NCBI GenBank assembly: GCA_045531965.1
Contig: JAZSFA010000097.1
Coordinates: 20,393 to 84,392, forward strand
Source: CAMEON01 sp045531965
Lineage (GTDB): Bacteria; Bacillota; Clostridia; Oscillospirales; CAG-272
Length of the DNA stretch: 64,000 nt
Direction: 5' to 3'
This document shows positions 38,201 to 47,100 of this stretch, one piece after another (positions within the stretch are counted from its first letter, which is position 1; each line of letters begins with the position of its first letter). The notes under the pieces were generated by a model, which did not search any database, had not been told where the DNA came from, and saw nothing but the letters and a program-made list of their open reading frames with translations. The position numbers and the translations under genes were made by a program.

Positions 38201-39559
38201 GTAGAGCTGACAGTCAACTCCTCGGGGACCCCCGACAAGAAGGGCAACGCTCATTACTACGATGGATACGCCGTCTACTATGACCGCGACGGCACCTACT
38301 CCTACGCTTTCGCGTTCAACATGGATGAGAGGGATAGCCGCACCTTCAGGATCGTGGCCGACAAGGACTTTGCGGGCTGGCCCGAGGAGGATGCAGGCAA
38401 CAAGGAGCCTACCCTGAACGTCTACGCCGATGCCGAGGCGTTGAAGATGGCCACCCAGACCGACGCGTTGGGCATTGACAGGGCAGAGCTTTCCGATGAC
38501 AAGAGCTATGTCCGTATCTACGGCTATGGCGAGGAGACCGGCGAATCCTTCTTTACCGTATTCAAGAATTCGGATCTGACCCCCACGGGACAGTATCTCA
38601 TTGTCAAGTGCCGCGTGCCCGAGACCAATGCCACCCCCGCCGAGTTTGAATTTTTCGTCAGTACCACTCACGCAAGTGCCCACGCGGGGGACAGCTTCCA
38701 CATGAGAAATATTCCCGCCGACGGTCAGTGGCACTACCTGATCGCCGATCTGTCGGTTCAGGGGCTTCCCACCTTTGAGGCTGACTCCAGCGGCTCCTAC
38801 ACCGCTCTCCATCTCCGTTTCGACGTATTCAACATTCCCACCGAGAAGGATCAGTACGTAGACATCGGCTACGTCGGTCTGTCCGACAGTCTGGAGGAGA
38901 TCTGCGCCTTCCAGAAGACGGGCACGGGCGAGATCTACAGGGGCGGCGCGCCCTCCTCTGCCATTGACTTTGCCACGGGTAAGACCCCCGGCAACCCCGG
39001 CGGAACCGGGAACAACTGCGGTGATTTCGTTCATCCCGATTCGGGGTACACCTTATCCGACGTCCGTTACGCCTCCATGATCGATTTCATCAACGGAAGC
39101 GGCGACGGCGACGGCCCCTACGATTCCCGCGGCACCAATTCCGACAAGGATCTGGACAAGATCGCCTACGAGGGCAAGACCGTGGACGGCGGCAAGCTTG
39201 CCTTGGCGGGTTGGGCTGTTGCCAAGGGCGGCATTGATAAGTATATGTGGTCTGCCGACGGCGGCAAGACCTGGCAGGAGTGCGGTCTGTACAATCGGGA
39301 CGGCTTCCATGACGTGACCTCCAACGAGGGCATTCTGGATTCCGCCAACCACTTCTTCTCTGCCTCGGGTTACAAAGTAACCGAGCATCCCGACAAGATC
39401 GTATTCCAAGGCACCGAGGGGACTCCCTCGGGTGTCTGCGCCGATCTTTACGCATATGCAGGGCAGAAGGTTGACGTAGTCTTTGCGCTGGTACCGCTGG
39501 ATGACCCTTATGGTCTGTGTATCATGACTGTTGTATGTGGGGTTACAGTAGAGGGTTGA
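35291..39559 (+). CDS. Large lipoprotein of unknown function with carbohydrate-binding-like domains
   Basis: 1422 residues. The lipobox reads LSGC with Cys at residue 20 (a second Cys follows at 24), then an acidic Ser/Thr/Glu linker to about 60. Two regions, about 205-330 and 1060-1205, share the look of ligand-binding beta-sandwich domains (long aromatic strands, GEWNTYTVVL and DGQWHYLIADL). The central 600 residues (about 450-1050) are beta-rich with many aromatic residues. The C-terminal 180 residues hold a further unit (KYMWSADGGKTWQECG). I see no catalytic motif and no known family. Isolated between its own promoter and terminator. GC content is visibly higher in the last third. Plausibly a surface glycan-binding or glycan-processing protein. 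Confidence 0.7.
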   Translation: MKLRQMLLTVLCFSLSLSGCLASCGGKKAPSEDISNTESSPLGTESEFGADTETETEVGEEYVEPVITGPYADTIMQANRMADGVQAYYANAKRTSYRIENMNMRLNYELSSAKPNLITALSNTQGKNYVENTMDVFITMADGTTYLASESTAAPHTNVYRMGYYYYDAHIMGQNFMGGSAILKEMPFTVSRNTIKGNQVLGLSVSDGIISYTADGIDPYVYTPNNKNLKGQGFNADEYNAVQFSVKSTATEGFLYFIAGSRTGHTDEQKVRFDLEANGEWNTYTVVLNTVPDYTDKVTSLRFDIGNSGEKVEIKDIKAVKLDTSAPAILLDRTFHTYSDKMNQVLHFVASQQVEGIEGMGFVTRIPADTVAKLLVKDRNGIHEDLDGVDFSTVEYAGFDVKEAGILGFILLPHENSGKLEIALKDGVYTITQTACPEGGILRADPNTTADDFYMGHRLYTDESHDFTVFLREAEFERHPLETVSGSTYLGYDVLRGAYKFKIGGTGFNEPFFTEQNRHYASDITVEGDTDDRNIYVYTYFEGGCGENALVLDKNDMLLPIPVMIYKNFKGENEEPIFDPGDPSYSETYFPISVKAGSKTELTVLNLYMNWGQIPLKQLSSIQFFWPYYHLSLGTTETSCISPLYGARDLWTLPDFRSMSMPYWFELPEGQGYSNQPQHTHGGFQYFLQYTDKNGNYAATENDHNDIISSGPVYTDVKMDYISDDGRIKVSYNHLELPETDELRAYYEINYEVLEDISIADFAKDFSFYSLEGYAGKYQKIGYLGENHQIIHGEVNDKDTAEILKLGENYPYAALYDLKADTPDWEQNNVNLGFVVYDSSFTIGGKDCDAGFVLVGRNAKYSLSLDLGEVTLKKGDTMKLCLIISPWGFYDSVDDSHMQKIRENTCLKGLKLTVQDGEALNSVYLPKVKSTNGKSAEFTISGGSNNKAVRVYGFDMLTAPVIYEKIDGKWVELTVNSSGTPDKKGNAHYYDGYAVYYDRDGTYSYAFAFNMDERDSRTFRIVADKDFAGWPEEDAGNKEPTLNVYADAEALKMATQTDALGIDRAELSDDKSYVRIYGYGEETGESFFTVFKNSDLTPTGQYLIVKCRVPETNATPAEFEFFVSTTHASAHAGDSFHMRNIPADGQWHYLIADLSVQGLPTFEADSSGSYTALHLRFDVFNIPTEKDQYVDIGYVGLSDSLEEICAFQKTGTGEIYRGGAPSSAIDFATGKTPGNPGGTGNNCGDFVHPDSGYTLSDVRYASMIDFINGSGDGDGPYDSRGTNSDKDLDKIAYEGKTVDGGKLALAGWAVAKGGIDKYMWSADGGKTWQECGLYNRDGFHDVTSNEGILDSANHFFSASGYKVTEHPDKIVFQGTEGTPSGVCADLYAYAGQKVDVVFALVPLDDPYGLCIMTVVCGVTVEG

Positions 39560-39604
39560 TTTTCATGGCGATTATTCCCTATTCCGTATATTAAGCCTTA
39601 TGAA

Positions 39605-39648
39605 AACACCGACGTGATTCTGTAAAGGATTGCGTCGGTGTTCTTTTT
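39605..39648 (+). terminator. Terminator of the 1422-residue lipoprotein gene
   Basis: 10-bp stem AACACCGACG / CGTCGGTGTT with an 18-base loop and CTTTTT behind it. The next 114 bases, to the malQ promoter, are AT-rich and show nothing else. Confidence 0.75.
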
Positions 39649-39762
39649 ACCGGACATCATAATTTTGGGAACGATTTCATATCATAGGCAAGATTATGTG
39701 AATTTTTGGGGTTTTCTCGACAAAAAATCAAAAACTGCTTTGCGGCAATTTTCATTTTTCTA

Positions 39763-39791
39763 TAGACAAACATTCAGTTTTGTTGTATAAT
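39763..39791 (+). promoter_or_regulatory. Promoter of malQ and probably the uronate operon
   Basis: TAGACA (39763-39768), 17-bp spacer, perfect TATAAT (39786-39791). No terminator is seen between malQ and the genes that follow. Confidence 0.7.
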
Positions 39792-39928
39792 AAAATATAT
39801 TTATGAATGTCAACTTCTCAATTGGAAGAATTGGACATGGGATTTTCCTCAAGTAAAGGCAAGCAATCTTGGGGCAAATGAAAAAATTTATTTGTGCCGC
39901 AATAATATAGCGACGGAATGGGGTTAAT

Positions 39929-41404
39929 ATGATGAAATTACAACGTGCTTCCGGTGTACTGATGCACATCTCGTCTCTCCCAGGTAGCAACAGCATCGGC
40001 TGTTTTGGCAAGGAGGCTTTTGAGTTCATTGATTTTTTGGCAGACGCAGGCTTTACATGGTGGCAAGTCCTTCCCTTCTGCTTGGCTGACGAGTGCAACT
40101 CCCCCTACAAATCCTATTCTGCCTTTGGCGGGAACCCCTATTTTATTGATCTGCGTGCTTTAGAGGAGGCAGGACTTCTGATGCCCGCTGAGTTGTCAGC
40201 AGTCAGGGAAACTCAACCCTACGCTTGTGAATATGAAAAGCTTGCCGAGACACGTATGGATCTCCTTCGTCTGGCTGCCAACCGCGTATCTCCCTTCGAA
40301 AGAGAGAAAATAGAGACATATATTGTTGAAAATCAAGAGCTTTCCCGTTTCTGTGATTTTATGGCTCTGCGCCGCGCCAATGGAGATACCCCTTGGTACG
40401 ACTGGACCGTGAGCGTGCCCGACGCCGACGAGCGTTTCGCATGGGCGTTTATGCAGTACACCTTCATGAACCAATGGTCTGCTGTGCGTGCTTACGCCAA
40501 CGGAAAGGGGATCAAGATCATGGGAGATATGCCCATCTACGTTTCCTTTGACTCCTGCGACGTATGGGCGAACCGCGAGCTCTTCCAGCTTGATAAAAAG
40601 GGCTACCCCTCCGCTGTTGCCGGCTGTCCCCCCGACTATTTCTCGGAAGACGGTCAATTTTGGGGCAACCCTCTTTATGATTGGAAACGCATGAAGAAAG
40701 ACAACTTTGCGTGGTGGTCCAAGCGCATGACCCATATGCTCACCCTCTTTGACGGTGTTCGTATCGACCATTTCCGCGGACTTGAGTCCTACTGGAGTAT
40801 CCCTGCCGACGCCGAAACAGCCAAGGCGGGCAAGTGGGTCAAGGGTCCCGGCATGCCTTTCATCAAGCGGATGTACGAGGTGGCAGCCGAGGTAGAGGCC
40901 GTTACGGGTCAGCCCGCCATCATCGTGGCAGAGGATTTGGGCGAGTCCACTCCCGCCCTTGAAAAGTTCGTCAAGGAGAGCGGTATGCCCAATATGCACG
41001 TGATTCAATTCGCCTTTGACGGCGATCCCGAGAACACCCACCTTCCCTACAACTATAGCAAAAATTCTGTGGCCTACACGGGAACCCACGACAACAACAC
41101 ACTTTTGGGCTTTATCTGGGATCTGGATGACGAAGCCCGACGCGAGGTTCTGTCTTTCTGCGGCTACACCAACGATTGCTGGGATACCGCCGAAGCTTAC
41201 CGCTCGGTGATCCGAACCTTGTTCGCCTCGGTGGCTGACCTTGCCATTCTACCCATTCAGGATGTGCTTTTGTACGGCGCAGACACCCGCATGAACATCC
41301 CAGGAGCACCTGACGGCAACTGGCGTTACCGTGTCACCTCAGAACAGCTCAGTTCTATTGATAAAGCCTATTTCCGCAAGCTAAACCGATTGTACGGCAG
41401 ATAA
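39929..41404 (+). CDS. malQ: 4-alpha-glucanotransferase (GH77)
   Basis: 491 residues, normal for bacterial MalQ. It transfers alpha-1,4-glucan segments between maltodextrins in the cytoplasm. GH77 motifs in order: GDMPIYVSFDSCDVWANREL near residue 195, VRIDHFRGLESYW near 280 (catalytic Asp), IIVAEDLGE near 333 (acid/base Glu), YTGTHDNNT near 385. The ATG at 39929 is followed by a second ATG, and no strong ribosome site is visible. uxaC starts 100 bases downstream with no obvious terminator between, so malQ may be co-transcribed with the uronate genes, although its pathway is different. Confidence 0.92.
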   Translation: MMKLQRASGVLMHISSLPGSNSIGCFGKEAFEFIDFLADAGFTWWQVLPFCLADECNSPYKSYSAFGGNPYFIDLRALEEAGLLMPAELSAVRETQPYACEYEKLAETRMDLLRLAANRVSPFEREKIETYIVENQELSRFCDFMALRRANGDTPWYDWTVSVPDADERFAWAFMQYTFMNQWSAVRAYANGKGIKIMGDMPIYVSFDSCDVWANRELFQLDKKGYPSAVAGCPPDYFSEDGQFWGNPLYDWKRMKKDNFAWWSKRMTHMLTLFDGVRIDHFRGLESYWSIPADAETAKAGKWVKGPGMPFIKRMYEVAAEVEAVTGQPAIIVAEDLGESTPALEKFVKESGMPNMHVIQFAFDGDPENTHLPYNYSKNSVAYTGTHDNNTLLGFIWDLDDEARREVLSFCGYTNDCWDTAEAYRSVIRTLFASVADLAILPIQDVLLYGADTRMNIPGAPDGNWRYRVTSEQLSSIDKAYFRKLNRLYGR

Positions 41405-41504
41405 GATCTTGCCTTAGCCGATGAAGGGCACCGATCGGGCAAGCCTCCGAGTATATGGAAAAAATAAAAGTATCCTTTTTAATTTTTTAAAGGAGATAGA
41501 AAAA

Positions 41505-42905
41505 ATGACCTCGTTTTTGACAGAAGACTTTTTGCTTACAACCTCCACGGCTCGGCAGTTATATACTGATTACGCAGCCGGGCAACCCATCATTGACTAT
41601 CATTGTCACGTCAGTCCCAAAGAGATCTACGAGAACAAGCGGTTTGAAAACATCACCGAGCTTTGGTTGGGCGGTGATCACTACAAATGGCGGCTTATGC
41701 GTTCAAACGGTGTGGAAGAATACTATATCACGGGAGATGCGCCCGCTTACGAAAAATTTTTGAAATTTGCGGAAGCTTTACCGAAAGCCATTGGTAATCC
41801 CATGTACCATTGGTGTCACTTGGAGCTGAAGCGTTATTTTGGCTACGACGGCGTACTGAATGCGTCTACTGCCCCTCTGGTCTGGAAATTCTGCGAGGAA
41901 AAGCTGAAGGATCCTGCCATGAGTGTCCGAGGGATCATCAAAAAGAGCGGCGTCAAGTTCATTGGCACAACCGACGATCCCATTGACTCCTTGGAATACC
42001 ACCGTCTGATCGCAGAGGATAAGAGCTTTGAGACGATCGTGTCCCCCTCCTTCCGTCCCGATAAGGCGTTGAACATTGACAAGGCAGGATGGCTGGATTA
42101 TATCGACAAGCTGTCCGAGATATCGGGTATCAAGATCGGCAGCATGGACACGCTGAAAGCCGCCTTGTCTGCCCGCATGGTGCATTTTGCCGCTCACGGA
42201 TGTCGCGCCAGCGATCACGGCCTGGATTTCATGGCCTATGCCGAGGCGGATGACGCGACGCTTGACGGCATTTTGAAAAAGGGTCTTTCGGGCGAGACGG
42301 TCACGGCCGCTGAGGCGGAGGCCTTCAAGACGGATCTGCTCCTGTTCTGCGCCCGTGAATACGTGCGCCTGGGTTGGGTCATGCAGATCCATTACAACTG
42401 TCTGCGCAATCCCAATTCCGCGATGATGAAGACCCTCGGCCCCGACACGGGCTTTGACTGCATCGGCCCCAACGACGGTTGCCGTGCGCTTGCACGTTTC
42501 CTCGACCATCTCTACGGTGAAAACGCCTTGCCACGCACCATTCTTTACAGTCTGGATGCCAACGATAACGCCTTTATTGACAGCCTCATCGGATCATTCC
42601 AGAGCACCGAGATCCCGGGCAAGCTCCAGCACGGTTCCGCCTGGTGGTTCAACGACCACAAGCAGGGGATGCGGGATCAGCTGATCAGCCTTGCCAACCT
42701 GAGTCTGCTCGGCAATTTCATAGGGATGCTGACCGATTCACGTTCCTTCCTCAGCTACACCAGACACGAGTATTTCCGCCGCATCCTCTGTGCACTGATC
42801 GGCGAATGGGTAGAAAACGGGGAGTACCCTGCCGACATGGTGACCCTTGGCAAAATCGTCAGTGACATTTGCTACGGAAATGCCAAACGCTATTTCAATC
42901 TTTGA
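41505..42905 (+). CDS. uxaC: Uronate (glucuronate) isomerase
   Basis: 466 residues, the standard length. It isomerises D-glucuronate to D-fructuronate (and galacturonate to tagaturonate). It starts MTSFLTEDFLL and has the metal motif IDYHCHVSPKEI near residue 33, typical GTTDDPIDSLEYH near 152, and GCRASDHGLD near 225. The start is at 41505 behind AAAGGAG; a longer frame from 41421 adds only non-conserved residues. The next gene encodes mannonate dehydratase 20 bases on. The two later steps lie within the same 10 kb. Confidence 0.95.
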   Translation: MTSFLTEDFLLTTSTARQLYTDYAAGQPIIDYHCHVSPKEIYENKRFENITELWLGGDHYKWRLMRSNGVEEYYITGDAPAYEKFLKFAEALPKAIGNPMYHWCHLELKRYFGYDGVLNASTAPLVWKFCEEKLKDPAMSVRGIIKKSGVKFIGTTDDPIDSLEYHRLIAEDKSFETIVSPSFRPDKALNIDKAGWLDYIDKLSEISGIKIGSMDTLKAALSARMVHFAAHGCRASDHGLDFMAYAEADDATLDGILKKGLSGETVTAAEAEAFKTDLLLFCAREYVRLGWVMQIHYNCLRNPNSAMMKTLGPDTGFDCIGPNDGCRALARFLDHLYGENALPRTILYSLDANDNAFIDSLIGSFQSTEIPGKLQHGSAWWFNDHKQGMRDQLISLANLSLLGNFIGMLTDSRSFLSYTRHEYFRRILCALIGEWVENGEYPADMVTLGKIVSDICYGNAKRYFNL

Positions 42906-42925
42906 TTCTATTTTGAGGTAAAGAT

Positions 42926-44014
42926 ATGCCAATGCAAATGACCTTCCGCTGGTACGGCGAGGGCAACGACCGTATCAAGCTGTCCGACATCAAACAAATT
43001 CCCGGCGTGACGGGGATCGTCTGGGCGCTGCACCACAAAATGCCCGGTGAGATCTGGGAGGAGTCCGAGATCGCCGAGGTCAAGCGTCAGCTGGACGAAT
43101 ACGGCTTCAACATGGACGTGGTGGAGTCGGTCAACGTCCACGACGACATCAAGATCGGTCTGCCTACCAGAGATCAGTACATCGAAAACTATAAAACCAC
43201 CATCCGTAATCTCTCCAAATTCGGGGTCAAGGTGATCTGCTACAACTTCATGCCCATCTTCGACTGGACGAGATCCAACCTGTTCCACCCCGTGGGGGAC
43301 GGCTCCACCGCTCTGTTCTACGAGAAGAACATGATCCAGGACGACTACAACGCCATGGCCAAGTACATTCTGGACTTCACCGAGAAGTACCATATGTCCT
43401 TCCCCGGCTGGGAACCCGAGCGCATGGCCAAGCTGGACGAGCTGTTCAAGGCTTACGAGGGCATCGACCACGAAAAGCTGTGGGCGAATCTGAAGTATTT
43501 CCTCGAGGCCATCATGCCCACCTGCGAGGCGTGCGACATCAAAATGGCCATCCACATGGACGATCCGCCGTGGGATATCTTCGGTCTGCCCCGTCTGCTG
43601 ATCGACGAGGCCTCCATCGACCGATTCCTCAGAATGGTGGATCACCCCTGCAACTGTCTGACCCTTTGCTCGGGCAGTCTGGGCGCGAATCCCGACAACG
43701 ACGTGGCGGCCATTGTCCGTAAGCATTGTGACCGCATTGCCTTTGCCCACATCCGCAACGTGAGGCACTTTGAGAACGGTGACTTCTCCGAGGCCAGCCA
43801 CCGCGATTGCGACGGGGACACGGGTATTCTGGACATCCTCAAGGCCTACCACGATTGCGGCTTTGAGGGCTACATTCGCCCTGACCACGGACGGCACCTG
43901 TGGAGCGAGGGCCCCGGGACGGTAAGACCCGGCTACGGACTCTACGACCGCGCCATGGGCATTATGTATATGCTGGGCGTATGGGATATGTTGGATAAAT
44001 TGGAGGAGAAGTAA
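42926..44014 (+). CDS. uxuA: D-mannonate dehydratase
   Basis: 362 residues. It dehydrates D-mannonate to 2-keto-3-deoxygluconate. The N terminus (TFRWYGEGNDRIKLSDIKQI), the segment VWALHHKMPGEIWE near residue 33, IHMDDPPW near 208 and FAHIRNVRHFENGDFSE near 275 are the hallmarks of UxuA, a xylose-isomerase-like TIM barrel with Mn/Fe ligands. GAGG precedes the ATG. It acts after the SDR-type reductase encoded next. A palindromic repeat separates these two genes. Confidence 0.95.
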   Translation: MPMQMTFRWYGEGNDRIKLSDIKQIPGVTGIVWALHHKMPGEIWEESEIAEVKRQLDEYGFNMDVVESVNVHDDIKIGLPTRDQYIENYKTTIRNLSKFGVKVICYNFMPIFDWTRSNLFHPVGDGSTALFYEKNMIQDDYNAMAKYILDFTEKYHMSFPGWEPERMAKLDELFKAYEGIDHEKLWANLKYFLEAIMPTCEACDIKMAIHMDDPPWDIFGLPRLLIDEASIDRFLRMVDHPCNCLTLCSGSLGANPDNDVAAIVRKHCDRIAFAHIRNVRHFENGDFSEASHRDCDGDTGILDILKAYHDCGFEGYIRPDHGRHLWSEGPGTVRPGYGLYDRAMGIMYMLGVWDMLDKLEEK

Positions 44015-44034
44015 TGCATAGCAAAGATTTATCC

Positions 44035-44082
44035 GTAGGGGCGTTCTTTGAACGCCCGCGGGCGAACACAGTTCGCCCCTAC
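44035..44082. repeat. Double-hairpin palindromic repeat
   Basis: 48 bp from GTAGGGGCG to CGCCCCTAC. It is made of two inner hairpins (GGGCGTTC/GAACGCCC and GGGCGAA/TTCGCCCC) joined by a GC-rich centre, so the whole can also fold as one large palindrome. The outer ends are exact inverted repeats. Elements of this design are scattered between genes in Oscillospirales-type genomes. Here it sits inside an operon between uxuA and the SDR gene, where it could affect mRNA decay or partial termination. Confidence 0.75.
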
Positions 44083-44112
44083 AAAACAAATACATAAAAC
44101 GAGGTAAAAACC

Positions 44113-44958
44113 ATGCTGAATCTTCCTTTAAATATCGATTACACCGGCAAGGTGGTGGTCATCACGGGTGCGGGCGGTCTCATCTGCTCGGCTATGGCTC
44201 GCGCTTTTGCACAATCGGGTGCCAAGGTCGCGGCTCTTGATCTCAATGAAGACGCCGTCAAGGCTCTGGCAGACGAGCTGACCGCCGAGGGCTTTATTTG
44301 CAAGGGCTACAAGGCCAACGTCCTTGATCCCGAGATGCTGGCGGCTGTCCACGAGGCTGTGGTGGCCGATCTCGGCACCTGCGATATCCTCGTCAACGGC
44401 GCGGGCGGTAACAACCCCCGAGCCACCACCGACAACGAGTACCAGCACGAGGCCAAAGATGGCGGGAAGTCCTTTTTCGACCTCCAGCCCGACGGCGTGG
44501 ACTTCGTGTTCAAGCTCAACTTCCAGGGCACCCTCCTGCCCACCCAGGCCTTCGCCAAGGATATGGTGGACAAAAAGGCCGGATGCATCCTGAACATTTC
44601 GTCTATGAACGCCTATACCCCTCTGACCAAGATTCCCGCTTACTCTGCCGCCAAGGCCGGTATCTCCAATTTCACCCAGTGGCTGGCTACCCACTTTGCG
44701 GGTACGGGCATCCGTTGCAACGCCATCGCCCCCGGCTTTTTGGTGTCGGCGCAGAACTACAAGCTGCTGTTCAACGAGGACGGCACCCCCACCGCCCGCT
44801 CCAACAAGATTTTGAACGGCACCCCCACCCACCGCTATCTGGACGCATCCGAACTGCTGGGCGCGACTCTGTTCCTCTGTGACGATCGGGCGGCTTCGGC
44901 TATTACAGGTGTCGTCTTGCCCATTGACGGCGGGTTTGCTGCCTATTCCGGGGTTTGA
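44113..44958 (+). CDS. uxuB: SDR-type D-mannonate oxidoreductase (fructuronate reductase)
   Basis: 281 residues, short-chain dehydrogenase. The nucleotide loop is VITGAGGLICSAMARAF, NGAGGNNPRATT near residue 97 is characteristic of the fructuronate-reductase branch, and the catalytic YSAAKAG lies near 180 after NISSMN. It reduces D-fructuronate to D-mannonate. Enterobacterial UxuB is an unrelated long-chain enzyme; the SDR form is the one used by Bacillus. The placement beside uxaC and uxuA strongly supports the assignment. GAGG is upstream. Confidence 0.88.
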   Translation: MLNLPLNIDYTGKVVVITGAGGLICSAMARAFAQSGAKVAALDLNEDAVKALADELTAEGFICKGYKANVLDPEMLAAVHEAVVADLGTCDILVNGAGGNNPRATTDNEYQHEAKDGGKSFFDLQPDGVDFVFKLNFQGTLLPTQAFAKDMVDKKAGCILNISSMNAYTPLTKIPAYSAAKAGISNFTQWLATHFAGTGIRCNAIAPGFLVSAQNYKLLFNEDGTPTARSNKILNGTPTHRYLDASELLGATLFLCDDRAASAITGVVLPIDGGFAAYSGV

Positions 44959-44975
44959 CAGAGGTGAATATGAAT

Positions 44976-47075
44976 ATGGATATGAAATTGAAAGCAACCT
45001 TGCAGTATCATTCCACCCCCATCAGCAAAAAACTGGCATCCAACTTCATCGAGCTGGGCTACGGTCTGCAGGTGGAAGGCATGGCTGCTGAAATGTTCTT
45101 CAACCGTAGTTTCGAGCCTTTCTACCCCTACCGCATGATCAACAAGCTGTGGTATGACCTCCTGGAGGACGAAAACGACCATTCTTCCCGCTGTGAGACC
45201 GACTGGCGAGTCTTTGACTGGTATCATTCTTCTTACGAGCACAACGCTTGGTTTGCATTTCCCGGCACTGCGGGCTATCAACCCATCACCGATGACGCCA
45301 CCTTCGTCATCGAAAGATCCCCAACCGCTAACGTCCGTATCGGCTACGTGCAGGACGCCTGCCACGGAGATCACGCCATGGAGGTGGTCAACGGTAGCGA
45401 CAACCTTGGTGGTCTTGCACAGGACGGAAAATACTGCTTTAAGGATGTCACCTATACCTTCAAGGGCAAAATCAAGCGAATCTCGGGAGAAAAGTGGCTA
45501 ACCGTCGCCATATACAGAGAAGGCACTACCACCGACCCCGTAGTCACCTGCGCCCTGCGTGAAGTTGGCGAGGAATACACCGACGTATGTGCGGTCTTTG
45601 AGGTGCCGACTGAGGGGCGCTACACCTTTGCCCTCCTCCTGCCCCCTCATACCACCGTCATCTGTGACGACTTTACCCTGCTCCCTTCGGACGCGATCCG
45701 GGGTTTCAAAAAGAGTGCGGTAGAAGCAGGAAAGTACGTGTCCCCCAAGGTGATCCGTTGGCCGGGCGGTTGCTTTGCCTCCTTCTATAACTGGCGGGAC
45801 GGCGTAGGTGATTACCGTCCTCCCATGTATTCCTACTTTTGGGGCGGTTATCAGTACAACGATATCGGCACAGATGAACTGGCCACCTACGCCGAAGCGG
45901 TGGGGGCGGAATCCATGATCTGTGTTAATATGTTCCACCCCTTCAAGCGCTTCTTCGATTACGTGCCTCCCGAGTCTTTGAACGGAGACCCCAACGACAA
46001 TACCCTCTACGCCGCTTATCACGGCCGTGATCTTCCCCACTTCATGGACAAGGAAGAGGGGGCTCGCGAGGCCGCCGCATGGGTAGAATACTGCAACGGT
46101 GACGCGACCACCGAGGGTGGTCGCGCCCGCATGGCAAACGGTCGGGTCAAGCCCTATAATATCAAGTACTGGGAAATGGACAACGAGATGCACCGTTGGT
46201 TCACCGACGAGGAATACGCCGAAGCCTGCGTGCTGTATTCCCGCACCATGAAGGCCGTCGATCCCACCATCAAGATCGGTATGATCTCCTACTGCTCGAA
46301 CATCGAAGCACTCTCGCGCATGGTGGAGATCGCGGGCATGGATATCGACTTCCTGGCCGACAGAGGCTTTGAAGAGCACGACCTTCAAGACAAGCTGGAT
46401 ATCCTTCACCGCTTCAATGAAACCCACGGCACGAATATCCGCTACTGTAACACCGAGTGGCTCCCCCTCAACGGCGCCGACGTTTACAATATGGTCCCCC
46501 GCGCCGAGACAAAGCAGAACAAATGCTTCATGTTCTCCAAGTGGTCCTATGCCCTGGACGCCGCCGCCACCCTCATGATGTGGCAGAGATACGGACAGGA
46601 CATCGACTTTATCAATTTCAACAATCTCGCCAACACTCATTCTCAGTCGGTCATCGAGACCCCCAAGGAGGGTGCGTATATTACATCGGCGGGCATGATG
46701 ATGCACCGCTTCGCCACCACCGAGGCGTATCAAACCCTGGTGCTGGAGGACTACCATGCCCAGCGCACCGATCCCATTCAGGTCCAGCTTTCGGTCAACA
46801 AGGACGGCACAGCCCTCGTCCTCAACCTCCTGAACCGTTCCGATGAGGACGGGGAGGTGGAGCTGGATCTCACCGCCTTCGCGGTAGCTGACGGCGAGAC
46901 GCGGGGCGTGCTCTTGGCGGCGGAAAGTCTGCTGTCCATGAATACCCTCCTCGATCAGCAGGTGGCCGAATATCCTCATGCCGTTACGGTGCAGAATGGG
47001 ATGGTCAGGACCGCCGTCAAGCGGCTGTCCTTTGGGGAGTATATCATTCCCCTGAAGGACTCCGCGCAAGTGTAA
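44976..47075 (+). CDS. GH51 alpha-L-arabinofuranosidase-like enzyme
   Basis: About 699 residues, no signal peptide, so it acts on imported oligosaccharides. Signatures: VIRWPGGCFASFYNWRDGVG near residue 265, YWEMDNEMHRWF near 400 (acid/base Glu after Asn), RYCNTEWLP near 490 (likely nucleophile Glu), and a C-terminal beta domain. An N-terminal beta-sandwich (about 90-245) comes before the barrel. GH51 enzymes release arabinose from arabinoxylan, arabinan or pectin fragments. I favour the ATG at 44976 (nine bases after GAGGTG); ATGs at 44970 and 44982 are possible. The gene overlaps nothing but follows uxuB directly. Confidence 0.85.
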   Translation: MDMKLKATLQYHSTPISKKLASNFIELGYGLQVEGMAAEMFFNRSFEPFYPYRMINKLWYDLLEDENDHSSRCETDWRVFDWYHSSYEHNAWFAFPGTAGYQPITDDATFVIERSPTANVRIGYVQDACHGDHAMEVVNGSDNLGGLAQDGKYCFKDVTYTFKGKIKRISGEKWLTVAIYREGTTTDPVVTCALREVGEEYTDVCAVFEVPTEGRYTFALLLPPHTTVICDDFTLLPSDAIRGFKKSAVEAGKYVSPKVIRWPGGCFASFYNWRDGVGDYRPPMYSYFWGGYQYNDIGTDELATYAEAVGAESMICVNMFHPFKRFFDYVPPESLNGDPNDNTLYAAYHGRDLPHFMDKEEGAREAAAWVEYCNGDATTEGGRARMANGRVKPYNIKYWEMDNEMHRWFTDEEYAEACVLYSRTMKAVDPTIKIGMISYCSNIEALSRMVEIAGMDIDFLADRGFEEHDLQDKLDILHRFNETHGTNIRYCNTEWLPLNGADVYNMVPRAETKQNKCFMFSKWSYALDAAATLMMWQRYGQDIDFINFNNLANTHSQSVIETPKEGAYITSAGMMMHRFATTEAYQTLVLEDYHAQRTDPIQVQLSVNKDGTALVLNLLNRSDEDGEVELDLTAFAVADGETRGVLLAAESLLSMNTLLDQQVAEYPHAVTVQNGMVRTAVKRLSFGEYIIPLKDSAQV

Positions 47076-47100
47076 AACTGCATAAAAGAAGGATCATACT

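Noticed and set aside
37046..39034. 662-codon minus-strand frame inside the large lipoprotein gene
   Set aside because: Antisense shadow in a higher-GC part of the gene.
42908..47069. Long minus-strand frames opposite uxuA, uxuB and the GH51 gene
   Set aside because: The plus-strand proteins have clear family motifs; the opposite frames have none.
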